Positions 8,626-19,571 of a stretch of DNA of 64,000 bases are shown here, piece by piece. How positions within the stretch are numbered: position 1 is the stretch's first letter; every line of letters starts with the position of its first letter. Source of the DNA: Desulfitobacterium dehalogenans ATCC 51507 (lineage in GTDB: Bacteria; Bacillota; Desulfitobacteriia; Desulfitobacteriales; Desulfitobacteriaceae). A program made the translations under genes and the position numbers. The notes below the pieces were generated by a model that was given only the letters and a program-made list of their open reading frames with translations, had not been told where the DNA came from and searched no databases. The DNA lies in assembly GCF_000243155.2 (NCBI RefSeq), contig NC_018017.1:1736001-1800000 (forward strand), in the 5' to 3' direction.

Positions 8626-9498
8626 GTGAGGGTTACAAAAGCCGTTATACCCGCTGCAGGATTAGGAACAAGATTTTTACCTGCAACCAAAGCTTTGCCG
8701 AAAGAAATGTTTCCTGTCTGCAATAAACCAGTAATTCAATATATTGTCGAAGAAGCAGTCAATTCAGGTATTGAAGACATTATCATTGTTACGGGCAGGG
8801 GTAAATGGTCCATTGTTGATTATTATGATTGCTCCCCTGAACTTGAAGCTTATTTGACTAAGAAAGGAGATTATCAACAATTAGAACAACTGATACGGAT
8901 TTCAAGAATGGCCAATATTTATTATGTAAGGCAACGTGAACCTCTCGGTCTAGGGCACGCTCTTTGTTGTGCAAAGTCATTTGTAGGAAAGGATCCATTC
9001 GCTGTACTTTTGGGAGATGATATTATCAAATCCGACATTCCTGCTATAAAACAGCTTATGAAGGTTGCAGAAGAGACCCGTTCCAGTGTAATAGGAATTC
9101 AGGAAGTTCCCGAAAGAGATGTCAGTAAATATGGAATCATCGATCCTCTTAATAATGACTGTGATATCTACCGCATTAAAGATCTGGTTGAGAAGCCTTT
9201 ACTCAAAGATGCCCCTTCCAGACTTGCGATCATGGGTAGATATATCTTAAATCCTTCGATATTTTCCTTTCTTGAAAGCATTCCCAAAGGAGCGGGCGGG
9301 GAATTCCAACTTACTGATGCTCTAAAGATGCAGAGTAAGACTGAATCAATTTATGCTTGCAAATTAAATGGCATTCGCTACGATGCCGGTGATAAGCTTG
9401 GCTTTTTAATGGCGACTGTAGAATATGCCCTTGAATGTCCGGAGATTGGTCCGGAGTTTGCTCAGTATTTAGATACACTTTATAAAAATAGAATATGA
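8626..9498 (+). CDS. galU: UTP-glucose-1-phosphate uridylyltransferase
   Basis: 290 residues from a GTG start. It makes UDP-glucose from UTP and glucose 1-phosphate. The nucleotide-binding loop AAGLGTRFLPATKALPKEM near the N-terminus, the LGDD metal site near residue 125, and GRYILNPSIF further on are hallmarks of bacterial GalU. I choose GTG 8626 because GGGGAGGG lies just upstream and the protein then begins MRVTKAVIPAAG; the TTG at 8596 has no ribosome site. It supplies UDP-glucose to the UDP-glucose dehydrogenase and possibly to the glycosyltransferase next door. Confidence 0.93.
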   Translation: MRVTKAVIPAAGLGTRFLPATKALPKEMFPVCNKPVIQYIVEEAVNSGIEDIIIVTGRGKWSIVDYYDCSPELEAYLTKKGDYQQLEQLIRISRMANIYYVRQREPLGLGHALCCAKSFVGKDPFAVLLGDDIIKSDIPAIKQLMKVAEETRSSVIGIQEVPERDVSKYGIIDPLNNDCDIYRIKDLVEKPLLKDAPSRLAIMGRYILNPSIFSFLESIPKGAGGEFQLTDALKMQSKTESIYACKLNGIRYDAGDKLGFLMATVEYALECPEIGPEFAQYLDTLYKNRI

Positions 9499-9507
9499 TC
9501 TAAGAAA

Positions 9508-9526
9508 GCGGCCCTGATTGGGCCGC
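9508..9526. terminator. Probable bidirectional terminator between galU and the convergent phosphotransferase
   Basis: GCGGCCC and GGGCCGC form a GC-rich 7-bp stem with a 5-base loop. Moderate T-rich sequence follows on both strands (CTTCCTT; TTTCTTA). Confidence 0.6.
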
Positions 9527-9583
9527 CTTCCTTATGTCACATCTTTTATTTGATTCCCCAGGAGGAAGACAATCGCTTCCCCA

Positions 9584-12226
<2,643 letters not shown>

Positions 12227-12329
12227 CTATTGCATTATAGCAGTGGGGAAAAGGAACAAATAGTCTGCATTTACAATTTTTTATATGTTATAATTAATGT
12301 GGAAAGGGCTCTTTTAAAGGGGGTACTCT

Positions 12330-12836
12330 ATGAGGCTGTTGATTCATGATCTTGATCAGGAAGAGCTGGGTAAAATCAAGCCCGGGCTGGGCGGAGATAC
12401 CAAAATCATCACCAATAACGGGAAAATTCAGCACTGTATCGGATGCTTTGGCTGCTGGGTCAAGACACCTGGGGCTTGCGTAATCCGGGATGAGTATGGT
12501 GACATGGGAGCGAATTTAGGGCACAGCAGTGAACTCATGATTGTCAGCCAATGCTTCTACGGCGGATACAGCCCTTTTGTCAAAAATGTGCTGGATCGGA
12601 GCATCTCCTATATTCATCCCTATTTTGTGATTAGAAACGGGGAGATGCACCACAGGCCTCGCTATGATCTGCCCCTGGATTTGAGTGTTTGGTTTTATGG
12701 AGAGATCAGTGAAAAAGAACAACGGACTGCGGAAAAATTAGTCCGGGCCAATGCAATCAATCTGAACTGTCAAAGGGTCAAGGTTTCTTTTGTTCGGGAA
12801 CCGGCAGAGCTGGAGGGACAGTTATGCAGAAAATAG
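12330..12836 (+). CDS. Flavodoxin-like NAD(P)H/FMN oxidoreductase with CxxCxxC motif
   Basis: 168 residues. The segment HCIGCFGCWVKTPGACVIRDE near residues 33-53 is the signature of clostridial NADPH-dependent FMN reductase/iron-sulfur-flavoprotein relatives, followed by the flavin-phosphate region SQCFYGGYSPFVKNVLDR. The N-terminus is short compared with relatives, which normally begin with a GSPR loop; that loop is instead present in the overlapping next gene. The two proteins (13-base overlap) probably work together as a redox pair. Substrate unknown. Ribosome site AAAGGGGG. Confidence 0.75.
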   Translation: MRLLIHDLDQEELGKIKPGLGGDTKIITNNGKIQHCIGCFGCWVKTPGACVIRDEYGDMGANLGHSSELMIVSQCFYGGYSPFVKNVLDRSISYIHPYFVIRNGEMHHRPRYDLPLDLSVWFYGEISEKEQRTAEKLVRANAINLNCQRVKVSFVREPAELEGQLCRK

Positions 12837-13459
12837 CGTTAATCAACGGGAGTCCCAAGGCCAAAAACAGTGCTTCGAAAGCTGTGTTGCAGGCACTGCG
12901 GACCTTTGTGAACGACAGTGAGATTACAGAATATGATTTCCGCAAGCCACAGCTGAGCATTGAACACATGGAGCAGCTGGGAGAGCAGGACGTTTGGATT
13001 TTAGCCTTTCCTTTATATGTGGACGGAATTCCCTCCCATGTATTGAGCTGTTTAGCTCAGCTGGAGAATCACTTTAAAGCCAAGCCTACGCCAAAGGTCA
13101 CGGTTTATTGTCTGGTAAACTGCGGTTTTTATGAGGGAGAGCAGTGCGGGCTGGCTCTGGAAATGGTGGAAAACTGGTGCGCAAAATCAGGCTGGCAATG
13201 GGGGCAGGGCCTGGGAATCGGAGCGGGGGGAATGCTTCCGGCGGTAAAGAATGTCCCGGTAGGGAGCGGGCCTAAGAAGAATCTTGGCAAGGCACTGGAA
13301 ACCCTGGCCGCCAATATTGCCCGCCGTACCGGTGGGGATCATCTTTTTATTACGGCCAACTTTCCCAGGTTTGCCTATAAATTCGCGGCGGAAGCGGGCT
13401 GGCGGAAGATGGTTAAGGCTAATGGGCTGAAGACAGAAGATTTGTTTCAGCGGAAGTAG
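12824..13459 (+). CDS. Flavodoxin/NAD(P)H-dependent oxidoreductase family protein
   Basis: 211 residues. It begins MQKIALINGSPKAKNSAS, the phosphate-binding loop of flavodoxin-like FMN proteins, and has a second flavin segment at AFPLYVDGIPSHV. A Gly-rich stretch (GLGIGAGGMLPAVKNVP) occurs mid-protein and a basic C-terminus follows. It overlaps the preceding oxidoreductase, so they form one operon. The electron acceptor is unknown. Confidence 0.75.
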   Translation: MQKIALINGSPKAKNSASKAVLQALRTFVNDSEITEYDFRKPQLSIEHMEQLGEQDVWILAFPLYVDGIPSHVLSCLAQLENHFKAKPTPKVTVYCLVNCGFYEGEQCGLALEMVENWCAKSGWQWGQGLGIGAGGMLPAVKNVPVGSGPKKNLGKALETLAANIARRTGGDHLFITANFPRFAYKFAAEAGWRKMVKANGLKTEDLFQRK

Positions 13460-13568
13460 GGATTTTCTGTATCAAGGGAAGAGAGCGGACCTCGAAAATA
13501 TTTAAAGATGAAAACTAATCGTACTGGTTTTACAGGCTTTTATCACCCGCAAAAAGCTAGGTAAGGAA

Positions 13569-13599
13569 AAGGCCGTCGATTTTTGTCGGCGGTCTTTCT
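13569..13599 (+). terminator. Weak terminator after the oxidoreductase pair
   Basis: AAGGCCG and CGGTCTT form a 7-bp stem with one G-U pair, followed by TCTT. Weak T-run. Confidence 0.45.
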
Positions 13600-13626
13600 T
13601 ACCCAATCAAAAGGGAAATGATACTA

Positions 13627-14011
13627 TTACAATCCGAGCAGTTGTTTCTTTTTAGCTTCATATTCATCTTGGGAAATTGCACCTATGTCTAAAAGCTCCT
13701 TATATTTTTTAATTTCGTCAGCTGCACTTAACGAAGTATTTTTCTCGTCTTGTTCGTTTGTCAAATAGCTCTGAATTTTTTCCGAGAAGTGCCGACAAAG
13801 TGACTTGTGCAACCTTTTCACAATTCGTTTGCCAGAGTAAATAGGGCAGGCCTTTTGGTGACACAGTTATAAGAATGTCGCAACCACCCCCAACTGGCTT
13901 GGCGGAAAAAGTTACGTTTTCGCCGTTTCCTCCGCGAATAAAACTCATTTTCTTATCCACTTCAACAGTATTTGTGCTTGTATTTTCACAACGGATAGAG
14001 TACTTGTCCAA
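13627..14011 (-). pseudogene. SHOCT-domain protein gene with a frameshift
   Basis: A TTG at 14011 opens a frame giving DKYSIRCENTSTNTVEVDKK...VSPKGLPYLLWQTNCEK, a small beta-rich domain. The second frame, entered near 13815-13818 (a run of four T on the plus strand), continues RLHKSLCRHFSEKIQ and ends in a clean SHOCT motif (DEIKKYKELLDIGAISQDEYEAKK). Neither frame alone gives a complete protein, while the composite of about 125 residues looks like known short-C-terminal-domain proteins. I infer a one-base indel at the homopolymer; a sequencing error cannot be excluded. Confidence 0.6.
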
Positions 14012-14092
14012 CGTAGAGATCGCTTCTTAATATTTATAGCTTATATTTATATTTATAGCTTATATTTTTTATAACATAGACCAAAATTTAGG

Positions 14093-14151
14093 AGTAGTAA
14101 AGTTAAAGCAGGCCGGCATTTTCACTGCCGACCTGCTTTAACTTTACTACT
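14093..14151 (-). terminator. Very long hairpin (about 25 paired bases), likely terminator of the LysM gene
   Basis: Bases 14093-14112 pair perfectly with 14132-14151, and CGGCA 14114-14118 pairs with TGCCG 14126-14130, with one mismatch between and a 7-base loop. The flanks are T-rich on both strands. It lies between two leftward genes, just after the LysM gene ends at 14199. Confidence 0.7.
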
Positions 14152-14198
14152 ATTTTAATTTATAGAATATAATAGACGCTTTTAGGTGTCAGATCGGC

Positions 14199-15164
14199 CT
14201 ATTTTGTTATAACAATTTTTTGTCCTTCGAAGATCAGGTTCGGATTTTTGATTCTATCCTTATTAGCTTCATATATATTCATATATTTGCTTGAATCTCC
14301 ATAATACTTCGCTGCAATCTTGCCAAGTGTATCCCCAGCTTGGACAGTGTAAATTGTTCCACTTTCGCTCTTAAGAGCGGGCAACATTCCATCACCAGGT
14401 AAAACGAGGCTCATGCCGATAGTTAGGTTATTGTTGTTTTTCTTAAGAAGTTCCTTATTGGCATTATATATTTTTGTATGATACTCGTAGCTTCCATAAT
14501 GGTTCAAAGCAATAGTTCCCAAAGTATCTCCCGCTTGTACTGTATATGTAACATTTCCTTGAGAGTCTGCTGCAGGTGCCGGAGTTGGAACAGGAGCAGG
14601 TTTCGGAGTTGGAGCAGGAGCGGGCTCTGGAGTTGGAGCAGGAGCGGGCTCTGGAGTTGGAGCAGGAGCAGGCTCCGGAGTTTGAACAGGAGTAGGTTCT
14701 GGAGCCGGAACTGCTGTGCCATCGGAAATCTTATAAACGATCTTGGTAGTATCACCAGCATTACCAAAACTAAGTACGTAATAAGGCTCCATACCCCAAA
14801 AATTCTCAGCCAGGATCGCTGTTGCTGTTTTATTGGCTTTAATTTCAGTCACGGCTTCTTCCTGGCCGTCTATCGTCCACATGAGATTGCCTGCATAGAA
14901 GCCTTCAGGATCATAGGCTCTAATACTGGCTGACATTGTTTCTTTGGGTGTGAACTTTACTACAGCGTTCGCTTCCACAAGAACAACTTCGAATTCCTCG
15001 GCTGGGCTGGGTTCGAACTGAAGGGTTGCGGTTTCGGTGCCAATTTTACCGGTCAGCGAATACGAATACTTGTCGGCAGGAACCCCAAAAACCGCTGAGG
15101 GGATGGTTGTGAAGATAAAAAAGACGACTAACAAAGTTAAAGAAATTGTTTTAGTAATCTTCAA
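14199..15164 (-). CDS. Secreted protein with Pro-rich repeats and two LysM domains
   Basis: 321 residues from a TTG start, chosen because GGAGG sits 8 bases upstream; the longer GTG frame would place that site inside the gene. A Sec signal peptide (KITKTISLTLLVVFFIF) is followed by a beta-rich domain of about 130 residues, then a PAPTPEPA-type linker (residues about 160-200, encoded by 24-bp DNA repeats near 14598-14690). Two LysM domains follow, each starting YTVQAGDTLG.IA. LysM binds peptidoglycan or chitin-like glycans, so the protein is probably anchored to the cell or spore wall. The N-terminal domain is unrecognised. Confidence 0.85.
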   Translation of the reverse strand: MKITKTISLTLLVVFFIFTTIPSAVFGVPADKYSYSLTGKIGTETATLQFEPSPAEEFEVVLVEANAVVKFTPKETMSASIRAYDPEGFYAGNLMWTIDGQEEAVTEIKANKTATAILAENFWGMEPYYVLSFGNAGDTTKIVYKISDGTAVPAPEPTPVQTPEPAPAPTPEPAPAPTPEPAPAPTPKPAPVPTPAPAADSQGNVTYTVQAGDTLGTIALNHYGSYEYHTKIYNANKELLKKNNNNLTIGMSLVLPGDGMLPALKSESGTIYTVQAGDTLGKIAAKYYGDSSKYMNIYEANKDRIKNPNLIFEGQKIVITK

Positions 15165-15847
15165 AATACTAACCTCCACTATTTTTTTTGCATTGGTGTC
15201 AAATACTCCTCCTTATAATGAATTTTCCCCTCCTTACTTAGTCAATAATAATTACTTCTATGATTTTTTTATAACCTTTTTATGACTTTAAAGCAGGAGT
15301 ATTGCTAAAATTGCTACTTTTCACCAAGCAATAAAATTATAATACCATTTGTGAAAATTTCAAGGATAAATAAAGAATTTTTAATTATTAGGATTGGAAT
15401 TTAGTGTTTCTTATTATTTTAAAACTAATAATTATGCAATATCTGACGATCGTTTTTAAAAAATTAGTATCATGTATTATATTTTACAACTGAAATTTAA
15501 GTGATCCCTAGGGGAAAGGCTGGTATCATGTCCTGATAACAGAAAGAACCGCCTGCGTTTCATATACATATTTATGAAGGCGGGCGGTTTAATATTAGAT
15601 TAACCAGAACCAATACGATTTGGGATTCTCCTTTTCTTTATACAGCTATCACGTTACCTCCGTGGACCAGACTGACCCAGGAGCCTTCTACACATTCCGA
15701 TCCGTCATTTAGAGTGTCCGCATGAGCCAATATAGCACAAAATAAAAACTATTAGAAACGGCTATGTCATTTCGGACAGTGCCTCGGGCAGGCAGGAGCC
15801 AATAGAATGCTGCTCCTGAGTTTAACTCTCAGGAGCAGCATTCTGAA
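15165..15847. other. Intergenic stretch of about 680 bases with two hairpins, no convincing gene
   Basis: AT-rich. A hairpin at 15547-15589 (AACCGCC/GGCGGTT core, extended imperfectly) and a perfect 17-bp stem at 15804-15820/15828-15844, which begins 4 bases past the end of the next leftward gene. A short leftward frame of 30 codons (15638-15730) lacks a ribosome site and is not called. Confidence 0.6.
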
Positions 15848-16591
15848 TCAACCTACAGTAGGAGTACAAGGTACAAATCGAACGTTACCAGTAAGAGTAA
15901 TCGTTGTATTGAGAAGCGTAGTACCATTAGCGACACTAGTAGCGGTGATGTGGACTGTATTGTTTGTTGAGTTAAAAATAAATGTGAAGTTTGCAAGTTC
16001 GGTGTTACCTGATCCATTATTGAAGTTTGCTTGTGCAGTAACAGTTATCAAACCAGGTTGTGGGCTGTTGCATTGCATAGTCTGCATTTCTGTGAGGTTA
16101 ATTTCAAAATTAGGACCACTGGCTGGGAACTCAACATTGATGTGGTTGCCTTGTGGTGAACATTGATTTGCAGGACCACAGAGTTGAATAGATAAACTTG
16201 GTAGTCGGACTCCATCTGCTGTTCTTCCTTGTGTTGCCATGATAAATTCGCAACACGTGAAAGTTGTGGGGCTACATGGCCCTACTAGCGGTGTACCGCA
16301 AACAATTCCACCCGGAGTTGCAACAGCAGTAGCGCTAAAAGTAATTGGAACTTGGACACAAATTCTTTGATTAACGGAGAAAGTACAATTGGGCTGAACT
16401 GTACCTTCGCAAGGGCCAATTCGTGGATCACCTAAGCAAAATGTTTTTGTTGTACCGGGCACTACTACGGGAGAAATGACGACATTAGCTTGGACACAGA
16501 CCTCCTCATGAAAAGTTCTTGAGCATTCTTCTTGTTGTTGCTCTTGTTGGACAGTTACATTAGATTCTTCACAACCACATGGTTCTTTCAT
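15848..16591 (-). CDS. Cysteine-rich protein, probable spore coat/exosporium type; paralogue of the next gene
   Basis: 247 residues, 15 or more Cys, no signal peptide. The first half has the pattern ECSRTFHEEVCVQANVVI..., then CTFSVNQRICVQVPITFSA, then GGIVCGTPLVGPC, which is repeated almost position for position in the adjacent gene. The second half is Thr/Asn-rich and beta-prone. Lack of export signal, high Cys and the neighbourhood fit an assembled spore-surface protein, but this is inference; the CVQVPITFSA block is reminiscent of SPOCS/DUF3794-like proteins. Ribosome site AAAGGAAG. A 17-bp hairpin follows the stop directly. Confidence 0.7.
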   Translation of the reverse strand: MKEPCGCEESNVTVQQEQQQEECSRTFHEEVCVQANVVISPVVVPGTTKTFCLGDPRIGPCEGTVQPNCTFSVNQRICVQVPITFSATAVATPGGIVCGTPLVGPCSPTTFTCCEFIMATQGRTADGVRLPSLSIQLCGPANQCSPQGNHINVEFPASGPNFEINLTEMQTMQCNSPQPGLITVTAQANFNNGSGNTELANFTFIFNSTNNTVHITATSVANGTTLLNTTITLTGNVRFVPCTPTVG

Positions 16592-16612
16592 ATATTTCTT
16601 CCTTTCTTTGAT

Positions 16613-17080
16613 TTATTTAAGATACCCCAATCCTTTTAGTAGATTTTTAAGCATTGGGGAATATCTTCTTATAAGATTTAGAATAAGATCATTTTCTAAT
16701 AGAGGGTCCAATACAGGGTCTTTTGGCTTACAAGGAGGTTTATCATGACAATTTTCACTTAGAGGTGTTTCGCAAACTATCCCAAGAGGATCTACTTTGG
16801 CGTCAGCAGAAAAAATTAACGGAATTTCAACGCATATCTTTTGGCCTACCTCAAAGGTACAAGAATTAGCGCAATTCTTCGTTTTTTCGCAATCCCAGTT
16901 AATTGGTCCCTCGTCACAATAATATTTTATATCATGGACTTTTACATCTGGAGTAATTGTAACCTTTGCTTTAACACAAACAGTCTCATGAATAGTGGTT
17001 GGACAATGATCATGTTGGTGGTGTTCATTTTTTTCTACTAAAGTTTTTTTCTTTTTTTTACTTTTAGGTTTATTATCCAT
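16613..17080 (-). CDS. Cysteine-rich protein with Lys-rich N-terminus; paralogue of the downstream gene
   Basis: 155 residues from ATG 17080, preceded by AAAGGGGGTG; a TTG one codon earlier is less likely. A Lys/His-rich head (KPKSKKKKKTLVEKNEHHQ) precedes the shared core TIHETVCVKAKVTITPDV, then CTFEVGQKICVEIPLIFSAD and GIVCETPL. The C-terminal 40 residues are unique (LLKGLGYLK at the end). It lies 21 bases upstream of its paralogue in the same direction, so they form one transcript. Function unknown; a coat or exosporium role is inferred. Confidence 0.7.
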   Translation of the reverse strand: MDNKPKSKKKKKTLVEKNEHHQHDHCPTTIHETVCVKAKVTITPDVKVHDIKYYCDEGPINWDCEKTKNCANSCTFEVGQKICVEIPLIFSADAKVDPLGIVCETPLSENCHDKPPCKPKDPVLDPLLENDLILNLIRRYSPMLKNLLKGLGYLK

Positions 17081-17263
17081 CAATTAGCACCCCCTTTCCC
17101 TCTTTTTACCATTATATGTACAACTATTGTAAGTGAGACAAAGTAAAGTGCGTTTTTTTACAGTAGTGTTGCGTAAGCAGCAAACAGAAAAATGTAAAAA
17201 GAACGGGAATACGCTAGCCAATTTAATGGTCATCATACCCCGTTCTTTATGTGATGCAGTTTG

Positions 17264-17292
17264 CTTGTATTTCCGTGCAGATACGCTATAAT
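17264..17292 (+). promoter_or_regulatory. Candidate sigma-A promoter
   Basis: TATAAT at 17287-17292 with TTGTAT 17 bases upstream. If used, the transcript would start almost at the GTG of the following 73-codon frame, leaving little leader. Confidence 0.45.
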
Positions 17293-17300
17293 GGTTATAG

Positions 17301-17522
17301 GTGGAAATTAAAAAGCCGCCGCGGCCCGAAAGTGCGGGAACACTTTCAGGCACGCGCAAGGTGTACAAGGCACCTACACGTAACAGCAAGCTGTCCACGG
17401 CGACAGATCAATTATACAATGCCCTCCGCCTGAGTACAAGCGAGGGGCGTATAATCGAACTGCGGTCCAGGCGCCTGCTGGTTGTGTGCGACTTGATGGA
17501 GCAGAAGATTGAGACACGATGA
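17301..17522 (+). CDS. Possible small basic protein upstream of the SymE toxin
   Basis: 73 residues from GTG. The sequence is basic and soluble (PRPESAGTLSGTRKVYKAP..., then IIELRSRRLLVVCDLME). A TATAAT box lies just before it and a clear intrinsic terminator follows, which supports a short transcript here. There is no ribosome site, so translation is uncertain and the transcript might instead be a regulatory RNA for the next gene. No family recognised. Confidence 0.4.
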   Translation: MEIKKPPRPESAGTLSGTRKVYKAPTRNSKLSTATDQLYNALRLSTSEGRIIELRSRRLLVVCDLMEQKIETR

Positions 17523-17526
17523 AACC

Positions 17527-17568
17527 AAGCGCATGTGTAGGGATAAAAACCTTGCATGCGCTTTTTAA
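17527..17568 (+). terminator. Intrinsic terminator
   Basis: AAGCGCATG (17527-17535) pairs with CATGCGCTT (17555-17563), then TTTTAATTT. It separates the small unit from the SymE gene. Confidence 0.75.
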
Positions 17569-17659
17569 TTTCCCCTGATCACCGCCATGCTGCCGGTAAC
17601 TGGGCCCCTTGGTGACCACGGGCCTGGTCCGGTGCTGGCCGGCACAGGGGGAAAGTTAT

Positions 17660-17923
17660 ATGGATCGTATTACAGGAACGGGTACCCGTATCCTCACCGT
17701 TGCTTATACCCATCAGAACGGGGTGGAGCGCCCCTTCATCCGCTTGCGGGGCAAATGGCTGCAGGAGCTGGGCTTTTTGCCCGGTGCTAAAATCGAAGTG
17801 AGAGAAACCAAGGACGGATTGGTGATTAAGGCCCTGCCTTTGCCGGAGCAGGCAGATCCATTTCAAGAGGATTGTTTTTTATGCAGACATGGAGGAATTA
17901 CGTCCATGGTTAAAGAAACTTAA
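17660..17923 (+). CDS. symE: SymE-family toxin-like protein
   Basis: 87 residues. The core RILTVAYTHQNG....PFIRLRGKWLQELGF followed by PGAKIEVRETKDGLVIKAL is the AbrB-like fold of SymE. In Escherichia coli SymE is an SOS-induced toxin held down by the antisense RNA SymR. I start at ATG 17660, where AGGGGG lies 9 bases upstream. The C-terminal extension (FQEDCFLCRHGG) carries two cysteines not in the E. coli protein. No antisense promoter was proven by eye. The stop overlaps an ATG of the transporter frame. Confidence 0.7.
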   Translation: MDRITGTGTRILTVAYTHQNGVERPFIRLRGKWLQELGFLPGAKIEVRETKDGLVIKALPLPEQADPFQEDCFLCRHGGITSMVKET

Positions 17924-17961
17924 TGGGTAAGAGTGCGCAACGGAAAGGAATGGTCATCACT

Positions 17962-18885
17962 ATGGCTGAAAAAAGAATGGCTTATCTGGCGGCGATAGTC
18001 TATGCATTCATTATTGGACTATCCTTTATGTTTGTTAAATTGACTTTGGCAGTAGCGACACCCTTAGATACTTTAGCACATCGCTTTACCGTTGCCTTTT
18101 TTGTAGCAACACTTTTTATCATCTTTTCTAAAAAAAAGGTGAAAATAGGTTGGCATGATGTTACACAAATTGCACCTCTGGCAACATTGTATCCTATTTT
18201 GTTTTTTGGTTTCCAAATCTTTGGTTTGGCTCGAACCACCTCTTCAGAAGCTGGAATCATCCAATCCACCGTTCCTATTTTTACTTTGCTGTTAGCTGTC
18301 TCCATTTTGAAAGAAAAGGCCGGCCGGGGACAACTTATTTCTGTATTTTTATCAGTGTCTGGTGTGATTTTTTTACTTACCATGAGTGGTGTAGAATCTG
18401 AAACAGCAAATATAATAGGAAGTGTACTTATTATCATTTCTGCTTTTACTAATGCTTTGTATAATGTTTTGGCACGCAAGCTTACCCAACGCTATTCTTT
18501 ATTGACCTTGACTTATATCATGACATTATTTGGTTTTGTTGCCTTTAATAGTTTGGCAATTGGAAGTCGTGTGATCGAAGGAACAGTAGGTGAGTTTTTT
18601 CAACCCTTTCTACACTGGCAATTTGTATTGGCTATTTTGTATTTAGGAATATTATCGTCCCTTGTAACCTCCTTCCTTGCCAACTTTGTTTTATCCAAGA
18701 TAGAAGCTGCTAAAATGAGTGTATTCAGTAATGTTGCCACACTCATTACTATCCTCGCTGGTGTCTTATTTTTACAAGAAGCCTTTCATTTCTATCATGT
18801 CATTGGCGGAATTATGATTATCACCGGCGTTGTAGGGACAAATTTTATGGGTGCAAGAAGTAAAACAAAAGGTCGAGTTGGCTGA
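17962..18885 (+). CDS. EamA/DMT-family membrane transporter
   Basis: About 307 residues with ten hydrophobic segments and two EamA repeats (first around ATPLDTLAHRFTVAFF and GFQIFGLARTTSSEAGIIQST; second around ALYNVLARKLTQ and LANFVLSKIEAAKMSVF). The family exports or takes up small metabolites such as amino acids or nucleosides; substrate not predictable. Start 17962 gives MAEKRMAYLAA with AAAGGA about 12 bases upstream; in-frame ATGs at 17950 and 17923 are alternatives. Confidence 0.8.
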   Translation: MAEKRMAYLAAIVYAFIIGLSFMFVKLTLAVATPLDTLAHRFTVAFFVATLFIIFSKKKVKIGWHDVTQIAPLATLYPILFFGFQIFGLARTTSSEAGIIQSTVPIFTLLLAVSILKEKAGRGQLISVFLSVSGVIFLLTMSGVESETANIIGSVLIIISAFTNALYNVLARKLTQRYSLLTLTYIMTLFGFVAFNSLAIGSRVIEGTVGEFFQPFLHWQFVLAILYLGILSSLVTSFLANFVLSKIEAAKMSVFSNVATLITILAGVLFLQEAFHFYHVIGGIMIITGVVGTNFMGARSKTKGRVG

Positions 18886-19042
18886 GGTATTTTTATAAGG
18901 GGCTGGCTGGTCAATGACCAGGCAGGCATTTTGAAAGGGAGCTAAAGCCTGATGATAGTTTGGCTATACCTGTACATAATAAAATAGTGGAAATGAATGA
19001 AGTCAACTATTTTGTCAAGCATGAAAAGGAGTGTGCCGGAAA

Positions 19043-19480
19043 ATGGTCGGAGTGGAAATTGATATGGTTCTGGAAGATAGCTTGAAAGCCCTGGCATTAT
19101 ACGAAAAGATATTTGAGATCGAACGGGTTGAGGTAACGGATTTTCCTCAAGGGAAAAATGAAGTCGTTTTTACTCTGTACGGAGTGCGTTTTCATATGTT
19201 GGATGAAAATCCTCAGTTTGGGCTCAATGCGCCGAAGCCGGATCAACCTAAAACAATCTGGTTCAATATCCTCGTTCCCGACATCAAGGAGACCTATGCC
19301 AAGGCCATCGGGACGGGTTGTACAGAGGTGCAGCCGGTGACGGAATTGGCTGATTACGGTGTATCCAACGCTATATTTGCAGATCCCTTCGGTTACTTAT
19401 GGATGCTGCATCAAATGCACAAAGTAGTGAGCTTCGAAGAACGGGTGCGACTCTCGGAAGAGAAAATGGATAATCGATAA
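19043..19480 (+). CDS. VOC (glyoxalase/PhnB-like) family protein
   Basis: 145 residues. Start at ATG 19043 behind AAAAGGAG. The beta-alpha-beta-beta-beta repeat pattern, with VFTLYGVRFHMLDEN in the first half and DPFGYLWMLHQMHK in the second, matches PhnB-like vicinal oxygen chelate proteins, which may be enzymes or drug-binding proteins. Substrate not inferable. A very good terminator follows, so the gene stands alone. Confidence 0.75.
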   Translation: MVGVEIDMVLEDSLKALALYEKIFEIERVEVTDFPQGKNEVVFTLYGVRFHMLDENPQFGLNAPKPDQPKTIWFNILVPDIKETYAKAIGTGCTEVQPVTELADYGVSNAIFADPFGYLWMLHQMHKVVSFEERVRLSEEKMDNR

Positions 19481-19500
19481 TAAGGTTGTTGAACTAATTA

Positions 19501-19549
19501 TTAAGCCTAAAATCCTCAATATGTTGAGGGTTTTAGGCTTAAGTTTTTT
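19501..19549 (+). terminator. Strong intrinsic terminator
   Basis: TTAAGCCTAAAA pairs perfectly with TTTTAGGCTTAA, with an inner TCAA/TTGA pairing; GTTTTTT follows. Confidence 0.85.
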
Positions 19550-19571
19550 GGTCCGGTACAGTTATGGCCTA

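Noticed and set aside
12264-12294. Possible promoter with TATAAT at 12289 before the oxidoreductase pair
   Set aside because: The -10 is good but no -35 is found at a fitting distance, so only a partial match.
15638-15730. Leftward 30-codon frame ending SLVHGGNVIAV
   Set aside because: Looks protein-like but starts at a TTG without a ribosome site and is very short.
17084-17398. Leftward 104-codon frame
   Set aside because: Covers a promoter region, no ribosome site, composition not protein-like.
18900-18935. Hairpin CTGGTC-AAT-GACCAG after the EamA gene
   Set aside because: Short stem and no T-run directly after it; too weak to call a terminator.
18950-19060. Short frame reading KPDDSLAIPVHNKIVEMNEV before the VOC gene
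   Set aside because: Protein-like but no start or ribosome site and overlaps the VOC start; possibly a remnant, not enough to call.
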